From the NCBI GenBank assembly GCA_028285525.1, contig JANQOZ010000088.1, forward strand, positions 1 through 35,822: DNA of 35,822 bases, given 5' to 3'. The notes beneath the pieces are model-generated. The model made no database searches. It was given only the letters and a program-made list of their open reading frames with translations, and had not been told where the DNA came from. Made by a program: the position numbers and the translations under genes. This DNA comes from Lysobacterales bacterium. GTDB lineage: Bacteria > Pseudomonadota > Gammaproteobacteria > Xanthomonadales > SZUA-38. Numbering within the stretch: the first letter of the stretch is position 1; every line of letters starts with the position of its first letter. Positions 1 through 8,402 of this stretch are shown here, in pieces.

Positions 1-1107
1 GCCCACTTTGCCACCGCCGCAAAAATCCTCAAAGACTTCAGCTTCGAGCGTCACGAACGCGGCTATCAGCTGCGCCAGGAGCCGGTCGGCGTGTGCGGCA
101 TGATCACGCCCTGGAACTGGCCCGTCAACCAGATCGCCTGCAAGGTGGCCCCCGCCCTCGCGGCAGGCTGCACGATGGTGCTGAAGCCCAGCGAGGTGGC
201 GCCGCTCAACGCGATGATCGTGGCGGAGATCCTGCACGAGGCGGGAGTGCCCGCGGGCGTGTTCAATCTGGTCGGCGGCGACGGCCCCGGCACCGGAGCC
301 GCGCTTTCCGCGCATCCGGAGATCGACATGATGACCTTCACCGGGTCCACCCGCGGCGGCGTTGCCGTGGCCCGGGCCGCTGCTGACACGGTCAAGCGCG
401 TCACCCAGGAGCTCGGCGGGAAGTCGGCGAACATCATTCTGGACGATGCCGACCTGTCGCGGTCGGTCGCCGACGGCATGGGGCGCATGCTGCTCAACAG
501 CGGCCAGAACTGCAACGCACCGAGCCGCATGCTGGTGCCCGCATCCCTGCACGACGACGCGCTGGAAATTGCCGTCTCCGTCGCGGCCAAGGCGCGCCTC
601 GGCGACCCGCTTGCGGAGGGCACGACCATGGGCCCCGTGGTGAGCCAGGCCCAGTTCGATCGCATCCAGGGCTTGATCCAAGCCGGAATCGACGAGGGCG
701 CCACGCTGGCCTGCGGGGGCACCGGCAAACCCGAAGGGCTGGCGACCGGCTACTTCGTCAAGCCAACGGTGTTCGGCGGCGTAGACAATTCGATGACGAT
801 CGCCCGCGAGGAGATCTTTGGGCCGGTGCTTTCGGTGATTCCGTATGAGAGCGAAGACGAGGCGGTCGCTATCGCCAACGACACGCCTTACGGCCTGTCG
901 GGCTACGTATCGTCAGCCAACGTGGACCGAGCCCTCAATGTCGCGGGCAGGCTGCGCACCGGCAACGTCCACATCAACGGCGCACAGTCAGACTTCCGGG
1001 CGCCCTTTGGGGGCTACAAGCAGTCGGGCAACGGGCGCGAGTGGGGTGAGCACGGCCTAGAGGAGTATCTCGAGGTCAAAGCGGTCTTTATGCCGAAGAT
1101 CGCCTGA
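1..1107 (+). CDS. NAD(P)-dependent aldehyde dehydrogenase, 5'-truncated by window edge
   Basis: The reading frame is open from base 1, so the N-terminal part lies outside the window; about 368 residues are visible. The ALDH superfamily oxidises aldehydes to carboxylates in the cytoplasm. Visible motifs are the [13 protein letters not shown] cofactor-binding segment, the [12 protein letters not shown] segment with the catalytic general-base Glu, and the nucleophile Cys in GQNCNAPSR (codon 511-513). [10 protein letters not shown] and [15 protein letters not shown] near the end are also family signatures. The sequence resembles the broad-specificity ALDH family; the substrate cannot be read from it. 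It converges on the enoyl-CoA hydratase gene, which ends 38 bases downstream, so the two are not in one operon. An ATG start within the visible part would remove a conserved segment, so the gene is partial rather than short. Confidence 0.93.
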   Translation, partial: AHFATAAKILKDFSFERHERGYQLRQEPVGVCGMITPWNWPVNQIACKVAPALAAGCTMVLKPSEVAPLNAMIVAEILHEAGVPAGVFNLVGGDGPGTGAALSAHPEIDMMTFTGSTRGGVAVARAAADTVKRVTQELGGKSANIILDDADLSRSVADGMGRMLLNSGQNCNAPSRMLVPASLHDDALEIAVSVAAKARLGDPLAEGTTMGPVVSQAQFDRIQGLIQAGIDEGATLACGGTGKPEGLATGYFVKPTVFGGVDNSMTIAREEIFGPVLSVIPYESEDEAVAIANDTPYGLSGYVSSANVDRALNVAGRLRTGNVHINGAQSDFRAPFGGYKQSGNGREWGEHGLEEYLEVKAVFMPKIA

Positions 1108-1123
1108 TCCGACCAAGCCGCCA

Positions 1124-1139
1124 CCAGGCTGCGACCTGG
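1124..1139. terminator. short hairpin between convergent genes
   Basis: CCAGG and CCTGG form a 5-bp stem with a 6-base loop in the 38-base gap between the convergent aldehyde dehydrogenase and enoyl-CoA hydratase genes. There is no T-tract on either side, so termination activity is only suggested by location. Confidence 0.25.
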
Positions 1140-1145
1140 CTGCCT

Positions 1146-1931
1146 CTACCTGCCGACAAACTTGGCGCGCCGCTTTTCCGTAAAGGCGGTGACGCCTTCG
1201 CGGCCGTCCTCGCTGGCAAACGCCTTGAGAAACGCCGCTTTCTCCAGCTCGATGCCGCGGCTCAGCGCCACCTCGCTGGACTGCGCCACGAGCTCCTTGA
1301 TCAAACTCACCGCCACGGGGCTCCAGCGCGTCATGCGGCCCGCCAGCTCGACGGCTCGCGCCAGGTGTTGACCGGGCTCGACAACCTCCTCGACCAGGCC
1401 GATGCGCAGCGCCTCAGCGGCGTCGATCGTGTCGCCGGTCGCGGCCATCTTGAACGCGTGACCGTAGCCCACCAGCCGCGCCAGCCGCTGGGTGCCGCCG
1501 GCGCCCGGCACCAGCCCGAGGCGAACCTCCAGCTGACCGAAGCTGGCCGTTGAATCGGCGATGCGCATGTCGCAGGCCAGGGCCAGCTCGCAGCCACCGC
1601 CATAGCAGTAGCCGTGAATTGCGGCCAGCGACGGCTTGGGGAATGCGGCGAGCGCCTCGTACACGCGGCGCCGTTGGTAAACCTCGGTCTGCTCCTCGGG
1701 CGTGCGGCCGGCGAACTCGCTGATGTCGGCACCGGCGACAAACGCCTTGTCTCCGTTCCCGCAGATCACCAGGGCGCGCACGGCATCATCTTCGGCCAGC
1801 GTGTCGACCGCGGTCATGATCTCCTGGCGCATCGGCTCGTTGAGTGCGTTCAGGCGCTCCGGCTGATTCAGACGCAAAATCGCGAGGTGGTCAGCACAGT
1901 CGACCGTAATGGTTTCAAAGATGTAGCTCAT
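1146..1931 (-). CDS. enoyl-CoA hydratase/isomerase (crotonase) family protein
   Basis: A 261-residue protein of normal length for short-chain enoyl-CoA hydratases, which hydrate trans-2-enoyl-CoA in beta-oxidation or branched-chain amino acid breakdown. The oxyanion-hole segments AFVAGADISEF and GYCYGGGCELALACD are present. Both catalytic glutamates of the rat mitochondrial enzyme are conserved: Glu115 (in GGGCELA) and Glu135 (in FGQLEVRLG), 20 residues apart as in the family. PGAGGTQRL follows. The start ATG (1929-1931) overlaps the stop of the upstream PhyH-like gene in an ATGA arrangement, indicating translational coupling. The chain length or branching of its substrate is not evident from the sequence. 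Confidence 0.93.
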   Translation of the reverse strand: MSYIFETITVDCADHLAILRLNQPERLNALNEPMRQEIMTAVDTLAEDDAVRALVICGNGDKAFVAGADISEFAGRTPEEQTEVYQRRRVYEALAAFPKPSLAAIHGYCYGGGCELALACDMRIADSTASFGQLEVRLGLVPGAGGTQRLARLVGYGHAFKMAATGDTIDAAEALRIGLVEEVVEPGQHLARAVELAGRMTRWSPVAVSLIKELVAQSSEVALSRGIELEKAAFLKAFASEDGREGVTAFTEKRRAKFVGR

Positions 1932-2797
1932 GAAGCTTTCTCCTGGGGCAGGGGCTGCAGCCAGTTGTCCTGCGGGTAATGGGTTGCACCGTCGATGAGA
2001 TGCAGACTGTAGGCGTGGCGGGGCTGGCTGGACCGGTTCGGCTGGCTCAGGTGGGGCAACAGCCCGTGCAGCACCACCAGGCTGCCGCTGGCGACCGGCA
2101 GCGGCCTCAGCTCCGCTTCCGGAAACGGCGCGGGGTCGAGGATTTCCATCCGGGTCTCGACGGCGCCGACGCGGCGCATGCGGCGCTTCAGGCCAAGCTC
2201 ATGGCCTCCGGGGAGCGCCCACAGACAGCCGTTCTCCTCCGTGGCGTCGTCCAGCGCCAGCCAGAAGCCGATAACGCTTGCGGGTTCGGTATAGAGGAAC
2301 GTCGCGTCCTGATGCAGCGCCACCGGCGCCCCGATGCGCGGCTGCTTGAACAGGTACATGCTTTGAAGCGGCAGCGGTTCCCGCTGGCCGAGCTGGCGCG
2401 CCAATGTACAGACCTCGAGCAACTCCGTGGCCCGCTCAAAGATCGGGTCCAACCGATGCAGCGCATGACCCACCTTGTTCATCGAAAGATCTTTGGCGCG
2501 CCTGAGCTTCCCGTCGGGCCCGCGCGCATCCGGCTCCAGGAAGTAGCGGATCTCGCTCCCCGACTCGAGAAAATACCCATCGTCGCTCGCTTCGTTGTTG
2601 CCGATGAACGCGCTTTGCTGTTCTTCCGGCTCAAAGCCGGCGAGCAGCGCCGCCATACGGTCTCGCAGCGTGCCCACCAGCTCGGGCCGGACGTAGTTTT
2701 CCAGCACCAGGAAGCCGTCGCGGTCGAACTGCGCTCGCTGGGTCTGGGTCAATGGTGAGTTCTGGGTCTGCACGCCTGGCTCCGTTTTGCGGGGCAT
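1928..2797 (-). CDS. phytanoyl-CoA dioxygenase (PhyH) family protein
   Basis: A 289-residue non-haem Fe(II)/2-oxoglutarate oxygenase of the PhyH family, whose members hydroxylate acyl-CoAs or small molecules. The facial triad is visible: His162 and Asp164 in LHQDATF, with the distal His in the segment HGLLPHLSQPN (probably His249). Arg260 in SSQPRHAY fits the 2-oxoglutarate-binding position. The overall pattern is closest to PHYHD1-like proteins. I chose the ATG at 2795-2797 because the longer frame to 2917 would add 40 residues of low-complexity Ser/Arg-rich sequence and run into the divergent lipoprotein promoter. The gene is coupled by ATGA to the enoyl-CoA hydratase, suggesting successive steps on a CoA thioester. 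Substrate is unknown. Confidence 0.88.
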   Translation of the reverse strand: MPRKTEPGVQTQNSPLTQTQRAQFDRDGFLVLENYVRPELVGTLRDRMAALLAGFEPEEQQSAFIGNNEASDDGYFLESGSEIRYFLEPDARGPDGKLRRAKDLSMNKVGHALHRLDPIFERATELLEVCTLARQLGQREPLPLQSMYLFKQPRIGAPVALHQDATFLYTEPASVIGFWLALDDATEENGCLWALPGGHELGLKRRMRRVGAVETRMEILDPAPFPEAELRPLPVASGSLVVLHGLLPHLSQPNRSSQPRHAYSLHLIDGATHYPQDNWLQPLPQEKAS

Positions 2798-2898
2798 TTT
2801 GCCACGTTGCCTCGGCGGGCCGAATCTTTTAGGCTTACGAAAAAAATCGTATTTAAGCTCGGACGAGCAAAATAAACCAAGCCGGAGGGGACTACCGG
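2798..2898. promoter_or_regulatory. divergent intergenic region with AT-rich core and small inverted repeat
   Basis: This gap separates the PhyH/hydratase pair from the divergent lipoprotein gene. It contains an AT-rich core in which TACGA (2836-2840) and TCGTA (2847-2851) form an inverted repeat around six A residues, followed by TATTTA, a possible -10 for the plus strand. GGAGGGG (2883-2889) is a good ribosome binding site for the lipoprotein. Exact promoter positions cannot be fixed. Confidence 0.35.
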
Positions 2899-3297
2899 AT
2901 GAAGAAGACGATAACACCCATCGTCAACGCGACGCTGCTGGCGCTGCTGGCCGCCATTGCCGGCTGCGCATCCACCAGTGAGCGGAACATGAACGCGGGC
3001 GAACGGACGGTGGTCAGCGACGAGGTCGCTGAGCTGGTCGAGGAGCTGGGGGAAGTGGACATACGCTTCGCCGAAAACGTGTACTGCGAGCGAATCCGCC
3101 GGGTGGGTACCCATCTGGTGACGCGGGTTTGCTGGGACAGTCGCGAAGCAGCCCGGCAAAGTCGTCAGGCAGCGGATCGCTATCATCGAGCGATGGGGAT
3201 AGGAACCGCGTGTAGCGGCGGTGCCTGCAATCGCGAGGGGTTAGAGTCCATCGGAGCCGGCGGCCAGCCAGTTCAGCTCCCCGCGCTCCCGAACTGA
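2899..3297 (+). CDS. small predicted outer-membrane lipoprotein, function unknown
   Basis: A 132-residue protein with a type II signal peptide: MKKT, a hydrophobic run and lipobox AIAGC with the acylated Cys at 23. Residue +2 is Ala, so outer-membrane sorting is expected. The mature part has one recognisable pattern, C-x-R-x4-G-[ST]-x6-C (Cys63 to Cys78), a spacing I associate with small uncharacterised gammaproteobacterial proteins. The two Cys could form a disulfide. The tail from about residue 100 is Gly/Cys-containing and probably disordered. It has a strong GGAGGGG ribosome binding site. Its stop lies four bases before the convergent stop of the SUMF1-like gene. I do not recognise a function. 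Confidence 0.8.
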   Translation: MKKTITPIVNATLLALLAAIAGCASTSERNMNAGERTVVSDEVAELVEELGEVDIRFAENVYCERIRRVGTHLVTRVCWDSREAARQSRQAADRYHRAMGIGTACSGGACNREGLESIGAGGQPVQLPALPN

Positions 3298-3301
3298 CGT
3301 A

Positions 3302-5224
3302 TCAGCGATTCGCCACCTGGGGCGGCAGCGTGACCAGATCGCGCGCGACCCGAAAGCCGATGGCAGCCCCGCGGGTCTCCGCCTTGTATCCCTGACGACT
3401 GCTGGCGCGCGCCGTATCCGGAGCGCCGCCCCAGAAGGTCCCGCGAACCACCCGTAAATCGCAGCCTCGGTTGACCCAGGCCGAGCCGTCGCCGGGCGCC
3501 CGCACGTAGCTGTCGTGCCAGCAGTCGGCGACCCATTCCTGAACATTCCCGGCAATATCGTAGAGCCCGAACGGGTTGGCGCTGAGCTGCGCGACCGGTG
3601 CCGGCCCCCAGAATCCGTCGGTGTAATCCTCAAACGCGATGGTCCAGCTCAGGTGTCGCGGCGACTCGTCACCCTCACCGGTCAGGTTTTCCACGGCCAG
3701 CGTCGGCGTGCCGTCACCCCACCAGTATCGCGTCTGGCGACCGCCACGCAGCGCGTATTCGAACTCGGCTTCGGACGGCAGGCGGTAGGCAAAGCCGGTC
3801 TCCTCAGCCAGCCAGCGCGCGTAGGCCTGTGCGTCGCTGAAGCTGACGTGCACCACCGGCAGGTCGGGCTCAGCGTCGCGCCCGTTGTAGGCGTGGCGCC
3901 AGCTGGTCTTGCGCCGTCGCCCGACGCGGCCGCTGGCTTCGCTGTACGCGAAGGAGTGACCCTCACGCTCGGCGTCCGTCTCGTAGCCTGTCGCCTCGAT
4001 GAACTGCCTGAACTGCGCCACGGTCACCTCATGCTGGCCCAGCGCAAAGCCGCGACCGAAGACCACCGTGTGGGCCGGTCGCTCAAAGCGGTTCTGCACC
4101 GGATCCACCGGTGAGGCACCCATCCGAAACGCGCCGTGGGGCAGCACCACCATCGTCGGGCCCTCACCGCCGCCGGCAAGATCGTCCGAAAAAAGCTGTC
4201 CCGGCCTAAAGATGTTGTACAGCCGGCTGAGCCTCAGCTCTTCGTCAAGCGTTGCCAGCAGCTCGCCCTCGGCGCCGAGACTGCGAACCGATTCGATAGC
4301 CTCCTCGGCATCGGGAAACCGACTGTCGCGCATCGCGAGCCGGGCCACGTTGGAAGTCTCCTCGATGCGCTGCCGGCGAAACTGCTGGATCTGGTCGGCG
4401 GCATGGTCAACCCCAGACGAGCCGCCCCGGGCTCGCCTGGCGCCCGCCAGCAGCCGATTGGCCTGACGAAAGTCCATCTCCCGGGCCGCCGCCAGCGCCC
4501 GGTCGATCAGCCGCCGTTCCAGACCCACCAGCCGGTCGGCCAGCGCCACGCTGCCCGGATCAAGCTGGGTGGCGCGACGCAGTCGGTCCAGGGCGCTTCG
4601 CCCGGCAGGCTCGATCAGGCGGCCGGCCTGGATATCGGCCTCCGCCAGCGCGATGAGTCCGGCGCTTTTCTCCAGCGCCTCGAGGCGGTCGCCGAGGCCG
4701 GTCAGCTCAGGATCGCTGACTTCGGCGCGTCTCAGCGCCTGATAAATTCTGGTGCCGGCGGCAATTTCGCGACGCTGCGCGAATCCCTCCAGCTGCTCCA
4801 TGAGTTTGCTAACCACGGCATCGAAACCTTCGCGCGCTTCGGGGTGGTCCGGATGGGCACGAAGGATCGACGCGTACCGTCCGAGTGCGCCCAGATTATC
4901 GTCCTGAAACAGCTGTCCGTCGGTCAGCAGCTGATCGGCCAAAGACAGCTCCTGCTCAACGTCGTCAACCAGCCCCTCGCCCGGCCTGTTGCCGGAGCGC
5001 CACGTGGCAGGATCGAACTGATCGGGCGCGGCGGGCGCCGCATCTACCACGGGCGCGGCGGGCGCCGCGTCGGCCGTCTCAGCAGTCTCCTGGGGCGCCG
5101 ATTCCTGCGGTGCAGTCTGGCGAAACACCCCCACCACGGTCCCGAACAGCACCAGGCCGACGACCAGGAGGCCCAGCCGGAGCTTTTTTACGGACAGCGA
5201 TGATTGGAGTTCACTTTCGGACAT
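3302..5224 (-). CDS. membrane-anchored protein with helical repeat region and formylglycine-generating-enzyme-like (SUMF1) domain
   Basis: A 640-residue protein. Residues about 13-35 form one transmembrane anchor, followed by an Ala/Pro-rich linker with a duplicated DAAPAAP unit. A long alpha-helical region (about 90-340) looks TPR-like. A C-terminal FGE-sulfatase domain starts near 355: GAFRMGASPVDP, HTVVFGRGFALGQHEVTVAQF, RLPSEAEFEYALRGG, NPFGLYDIAGNVQEWVADCW and GFRVARDL. The cysteine pair used by true formylglycine-generating enzymes in the RGG-S/W segment is absent: the segment reads VVRGTFWGGAPDTARASSR. It is therefore more likely a non-oxidase relative, as in many bacterial proteins where this fold binds ligands or partners. 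The bulk is expected to be periplasmic. No sulfatase gene is nearby. Confidence 0.85.
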   Translation of the reverse strand: MSESELQSSLSVKKLRLGLLVVGLVLFGTVVGVFRQTAPQESAPQETAETADAAPAAPVVDAAPAAPDQFDPATWRSGNRPGEGLVDDVEQELSLADQLLTDGQLFQDDNLGALGRYASILRAHPDHPEAREGFDAVVSKLMEQLEGFAQRREIAAGTRIYQALRRAEVSDPELTGLGDRLEALEKSAGLIALAEADIQAGRLIEPAGRSALDRLRRATQLDPGSVALADRLVGLERRLIDRALAAAREMDFRQANRLLAGARRARGGSSGVDHAADQIQQFRRQRIEETSNVARLAMRDSRFPDAEEAIESVRSLGAEGELLATLDEELRLSRLYNIFRPGQLFSDDLAGGGEGPTMVVLPHGAFRMGASPVDPVQNRFERPAHTVVFGRGFALGQHEVTVAQFRQFIEATGYETDAEREGHSFAYSEASGRVGRRRKTSWRHAYNGRDAEPDLPVVHVSFSDAQAYARWLAEETGFAYRLPSEAEFEYALRGGRQTRYWWGDGTPTLAVENLTGEGDESPRHLSWTIAFEDYTDGFWGPAPVAQLSANPFGLYDIAGNVQEWVADCWHDSYVRAPGDGSAWVNRGCDLRVVRGTFWGGAPDTARASSRQGYKAETRGAAIGFRVARDLVTLPPQVANR

Positions 5225-5538
5225 CTTCTTTAGAGAGCGCCATGGGAGCTCGCGGGCCGAAAAGGCCCTTATTCAGCGGTCCAAGTTAGGGCATGGAATC
5301 CTGAGGCGCAAGTGGCCAGCGGCATTTGTTTCGCGTTGTTTACCGGGTGTGCCCAGCCAGGTAAGTCAATGATTTCAATGTTTTATCGAGGATAAGTTAA
5401 ATTCTGGTTAATCGCTGGGTGCGTTGCGAAAACCGCCCGTCGGGTCGGGGCCGGGCCCAAGCGCGCCGCCACGTTCTCAGGCCCACGCGGCTCGGGCGAA
5501 TCCGCTATCATGCGCCCTGGTTTTTTTTCGACAGCTTG
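5225..5538. promoter_or_regulatory. 314-base divergent intergenic region; candidate rnd -10 element
   Basis: The region separates the SUMF1-like gene from rnd. It holds a GGGCC/GGCCC hairpin (5254-5268), an AT-rich patch at about 5366-5412 and a possible -10 hexamer TATCAT (5506-5511), which would place transcription start near 5518. A run of eight T (5521-5528) falls in the short rnd leader. No convincing small gene was found; the frame that extends rnd upstream is arginine-rich and starts at GTG. Confidence 0.35.
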
Positions 5539-6690
5539 ATGACCGACGCAACTCCACCCGCACCGTCCGATTCTCCCGCCGCCACCCAGGCCCAAACTCC
5601 CGACGTGAACTGGATCCGGGACTCCGCGGCATTGAAGGATGCGTGCGACTACTGGCTGACGCTCCCCGCGATCGGCGTGGACACCGAGTTTGTGCGCACC
5701 CGCACCTACTACGCGCGTCTCGGCCTGATTCAGATCGGCTCGCCTGGACGGTGCTGGCTGATCGACCCGCTGCCCATCGACGACTGGGCCCCGTTTGCGC
5801 AGGTGCTGGGCAGCGAGCAAACGCGGAAACTGATCCACAGCGGCTCGGAGGACATCGAGATTTTTCAGCGCCTGAGCGAGCAGCCGCTGGCCGGTTTTTT
5901 CGACACGCAGATCGCGGCCGCGCTGTGTGGCCTGGGCCCAAGCCTGAGCTACCAGGCCCTGGTTGGTGAGCTCTGCGGGAAGGAAATCGAAAAGGACGTG
6001 ACGCGTTCCGACTGGCTGGCGAGACCGCTGAGCCCAGCCCAGATTCGGTATGCCGCGCTCGACGTTGCGCATCTGGACAGCCTTTACGAGCAGCTCAGCA
6101 AAAGGCTGGCGGAGCTCCAGCGCACCGCCTGGCTGGAGGCGGACTGTAATCAGCTGGTCTCCCGGGTGGAACTCGACGACGTGCTCAAGCTCCAGTTCCA
6201 GCGCTTCAAGCAGGTGTGGCGGCTCAACGGTCCGCAGCGCTCGGCGCTTGCCGGTCTGCTTCGCTGGCGGGAGGTCACCGCCCGCGACCTCGATCGACCC
6301 CGCAGCCATATCCTGACCGATAACGATCTCCTGGCGCTGGCGCGAGACCTGCCCGGCGATCGCGAGTCGATGATGGCGCTGTCGCTGGAGCGCGGCCGCA
6401 GCGTCGGCCGACGCGCCAAGGTTTTGCTGGACGTCCTCCGGGCCGCCGACGGCGCGCAGGAGCATCCGCCCCGGCAGCCGGAGCCGCTGGATCGCAGCGC
6501 GCGCACCCTGGTGAGCCAGCTCCGCGCAGCCATCGCCGAACAGGCGCAGAAGCTCGGCATCGCGCCGGAGGTGCTCTGCGGCAAACGCGATCTGCTGCAC
6601 CTGCTACAGGTCGGTCAACCAAATCCCAAGCTGTCGGGCTGGCGTTTCGACCTGGTGCGTCCGCTGGTGGCAGAGCACCTGCCGACATGA
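5539..6690 (+). CDS. rnd: ribonuclease D
   Basis: RNase D is a 3'-5' exoribonuclease that trims tRNA and other stable RNA precursors. The protein has 383 residues, close to E. coli RNase D. The DEDD exonuclease residues are visible: Asp48 and Glu50 in GVDTEF, Asp105 in HSGSEDIEIF, and Tyr171/Asp175 in YAALDVAHLD (DEDDy type). Two helical HRDC-like domains follow, including RSHILTDNDLLALARDLP around residue 255. I chose the ATG at 5539 because the longer frame adds 40 Arg-rich residues with no family similarity, and a candidate -10 lies just upstream. The stop overlaps the ATG of the next gene (ATGA), so the two are likely co-translated. Confidence 0.95.
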   Translation: MTDATPPAPSDSPAATQAQTPDVNWIRDSAALKDACDYWLTLPAIGVDTEFVRTRTYYARLGLIQIGSPGRCWLIDPLPIDDWAPFAQVLGSEQTRKLIHSGSEDIEIFQRLSEQPLAGFFDTQIAAALCGLGPSLSYQALVGELCGKEIEKDVTRSDWLARPLSPAQIRYAALDVAHLDSLYEQLSKRLAELQRTAWLEADCNQLVSRVELDDVLKLQFQRFKQVWRLNGPQRSALAGLLRWREVTARDLDRPRSHILTDNDLLALARDLPGDRESMMALSLERGRSVGRRAKVLLDVLRAADGAQEHPPRQPEPLDRSARTLVSQLRAAIAEQAQKLGIAPEVLCGKRDLLHLLQVGQPNPKLSGWRFDLVRPLVAEHLPT

Positions 6691-7571
6691 ATTCGGTTCG
6701 CTTAAGGGCACTGCTGACGACGCTTCTGCTGGGTCTGCTGTCCGCGCAGGCTCAGGCGCAGACGGCCACCGACATCTACCTGCTGGATCTGGCGGCGCTG
6801 GAGGACGGGCGGACGGTCATCCTGCGAATCACCGACGTTCCGGGCTACGACAACCAGCCGCACTTCTCCGCCGACGGCAGCCGCGTCTACTTCAGCCGGA
6901 TTCGCGGTGGACGGGCGCACATCATGGCTTACCACATCGCCAGCGCCGAAACCGAGGTGATCCGGGACGATCCTGAAAGCGACTATTCGCCGACGCTCAT
7001 CCCGCGCATGGACGCCCTGTCCGTGATCCGGGTCGAGGCCGACCAGCGCCAGCGGCTCTGGAAAATCCCGCTCGACGGCAGCGCACCCCAGGTCATCTTC
7101 GAAACCATTGAGCCCGTGGGATATCACGCGTGGGCCGCTCCGCGGATTGCGCTGCTGTTTGTGCTCGGCGAGCCGCCGAGCCTGGCGCTGGCGGGCCCGG
7201 CAGGGGTTGCGCTGCCGATCGCCAGCAACATCGGGCGCGGCCTCCAGTCGCTGCCGGGCACATCCGAGGTGGCGTTTGTGAGCAAGAGCGCTGACCCGAA
7301 CCGCTGGGTCATCAACGCGTACGACTACGCCCTGGACAAGACCCGTTTTCTGGCGCCCACCCTGCCGCAGCGCGAGGACTTTGCGGTGAACGGCCAGGGT
7401 GATCTGTGGATGGCAGACGGCACGGTGCTGTACCAGTGGAAAGCCGAGCGGCCGTCCTGGGTGCCGCTGCTCGATCTCTCAACCATGAAGCTGGGCAACT
7501 TGAGCCGCCTGGCGCTCAGTCCGGACGGGCGCCAGCTCGCGGTGGTCGCCGAGGAAAACGTCGGCGAATAG
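6687..7571 (+). CDS. exported TolB-like beta-propeller protein
   Basis: A 294-residue protein with a Sec signal peptide (LLTTLLLGLLSAQAQAQT, cleavage after AQA). The mature part has PD40/WD40-like blades, e.g. NQPHFSADGSRVYFSRIRGG, DYSPTLIPRMDALSVIR and LSRLALSPDGRQLAVVAEE, as in TolB and related periplasmic propellers. It has fewer clear blades than full-length TolB and no TolB N-terminal domain, so it is not annotated as TolB. The ATG lies inside the rnd stop (ATGA). A role alongside RNase D is not obvious; the overlap may simply reflect compaction. Location is predicted as periplasm. Confidence 0.78.
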   Translation: MNSVRLRALLTTLLLGLLSAQAQAQTATDIYLLDLAALEDGRTVILRITDVPGYDNQPHFSADGSRVYFSRIRGGRAHIMAYHIASAETEVIRDDPESDYSPTLIPRMDALSVIRVEADQRQRLWKIPLDGSAPQVIFETIEPVGYHAWAAPRIALLFVLGEPPSLALAGPAGVALPIASNIGRGLQSLPGTSEVAFVSKSADPNRWVINAYDYALDKTRFLAPTLPQREDFAVNGQGDLWMADGTVLYQWKAERPSWVPLLDLSTMKLGNLSRLALSPDGRQLAVVAEENVGE

Positions 7572-7581
7572 CCAAGGCGGC

Positions 7582-8307
7582 CTACAAAAGCCTCGCCAGC
7601 AGCGCGTCACGGAAAAGGCGGATCCGCTCGGCGTTCAGCCCGATGTCCGACATGCCGACCCGCGACTTCGAGCGCACGTCCACCAGCGTCACCTCATTGC
7701 CGGCGGCAATACGAATCACCACGTCGTCCTTAAACGCGAACCAGCGCGTGGTGTCGGTCGCTTCGATCCGGCCCTCCCCCTCCTCCGCCGCGTGAATCTC
7801 CCAGCCGAGATCTGCCGCTGCCGCTCGAGCCTGTGCAAAAACCTCGGGCACCGTAGCGCGGATGCGGATGGTCTGAAGGTCGGGATAGGCCTCGCGCTGT
7901 TTGGCCGCCGTTTCCTCACCGGCATAGGTCACCGGGTTGGGTGCGTCCGCGCGCAGCGGCGCGATCGCCACAAACTGCGGCGGGTCCAGCGTGTTGGTCG
8001 TGATGTCGTGGATCGGAGGCACCTCGGAGGCCTGGGATCGCATCATGACCGGAACACTGGCCGCGCCGCCGGCGAGCACCATGCCGAGCAGGGCCAGCAC
8101 CACCGAACCCTTGCCGCTGCGCCAGCGTACGAGCAGCGCCAGCACGCCCAGCACCGCCGCCCCGATCGCCGCATAAACCACGTAGAAGAAAACCCGGAAC
8201 GTCAGGCCGAGCTCCCACCATCCCATGCGATAAGCCGGGCCCGTCAGCAGCAGGCCAACCGCTGCGGCCAGGCCGAGTAGAAAGGTAATACGCGCCAGCC
8301 AATGCAT
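7582..8307 (-). CDS. DUF1499 family membrane protein
   Basis: A 241-residue protein with about three hydrophobic N-terminal segments (residues about 5-22, 35-60 and 68-88) and a C-terminal DUF1499 domain. Typical DUF1499 features are PPIHDITTNTLDPPQF, a central segment around WEIHAAEEGEGRIEATDTT, and the end DVRSKSRVGMSDIGLNAERI. The biochemical function of DUF1499 is not established. It converges on the beta-propeller gene (stops 10 bases apart) and diverges from the sodium:solute symporter with a 95-base gap. Confidence 0.88.
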   Translation of the reverse strand: MHWLARITFLLGLAAAVGLLLTGPAYRMGWWELGLTFRVFFYVVYAAIGAAVLGVLALLVRWRSGKGSVVLALLGMVLAGGAASVPVMMRSQASEVPPIHDITTNTLDPPQFVAIAPLRADAPNPVTYAGEETAAKQREAYPDLQTIRIRATVPEVFAQARAAAADLGWEIHAAEEGEGRIEATDTTRWFAFKDDVVIRIAAGNEVTLVDVRSKSRVGMSDIGLNAERIRLFRDALLARLL

Positions 8308-8402
8308 TGATGTGATCCTCGGACCGATGAAGACGGCGCCACCTTAGCATCACCGGCGCCGCCTTGCGGTAGAATTCGGCATCCTCAATTCGAGTTCGCT
8401 CC
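8308..8402. promoter_or_regulatory. divergent promoter region, DUF1499 gene / symporter
   Basis: A 95-base gap between divergent starts. TAGAAT at 8370-8375 is a plausible -10 for the symporter gene, whose ATG is at 8403. No good -35 at standard spacing was found, and no ribosome binding site stands out. Confidence 0.35.

Noticed and set aside
2749-3186. 145-codon minus-strand frame opposite the small lipoprotein
   Set aside because: The plus-strand gene has a strong ribosome binding site and a lipobox; the opposite frame has neither and would overlap the PhyH start.
4136-5203. 355-codon open frame on the plus strand opposite the SUMF1-like gene
   Set aside because: Antisense to a gene with clear FGE-like motifs; the translation is Arg/Gln-rich with no domain.
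5254-5268. GGGCC/GGCCC hairpin followed by TTATT as a plus-strand terminator
   Set aside because: There is no plus-strand gene upstream that would need it (the neighbour is on the minus strand), and the stem is only five pairs.
5383-6600. 405-codon open frame on the minus strand opposite rnd
   Set aside because: Shadow of RNase D, with a low-complexity Arg/Gln/Leu-rich translation and no ribosome binding site.
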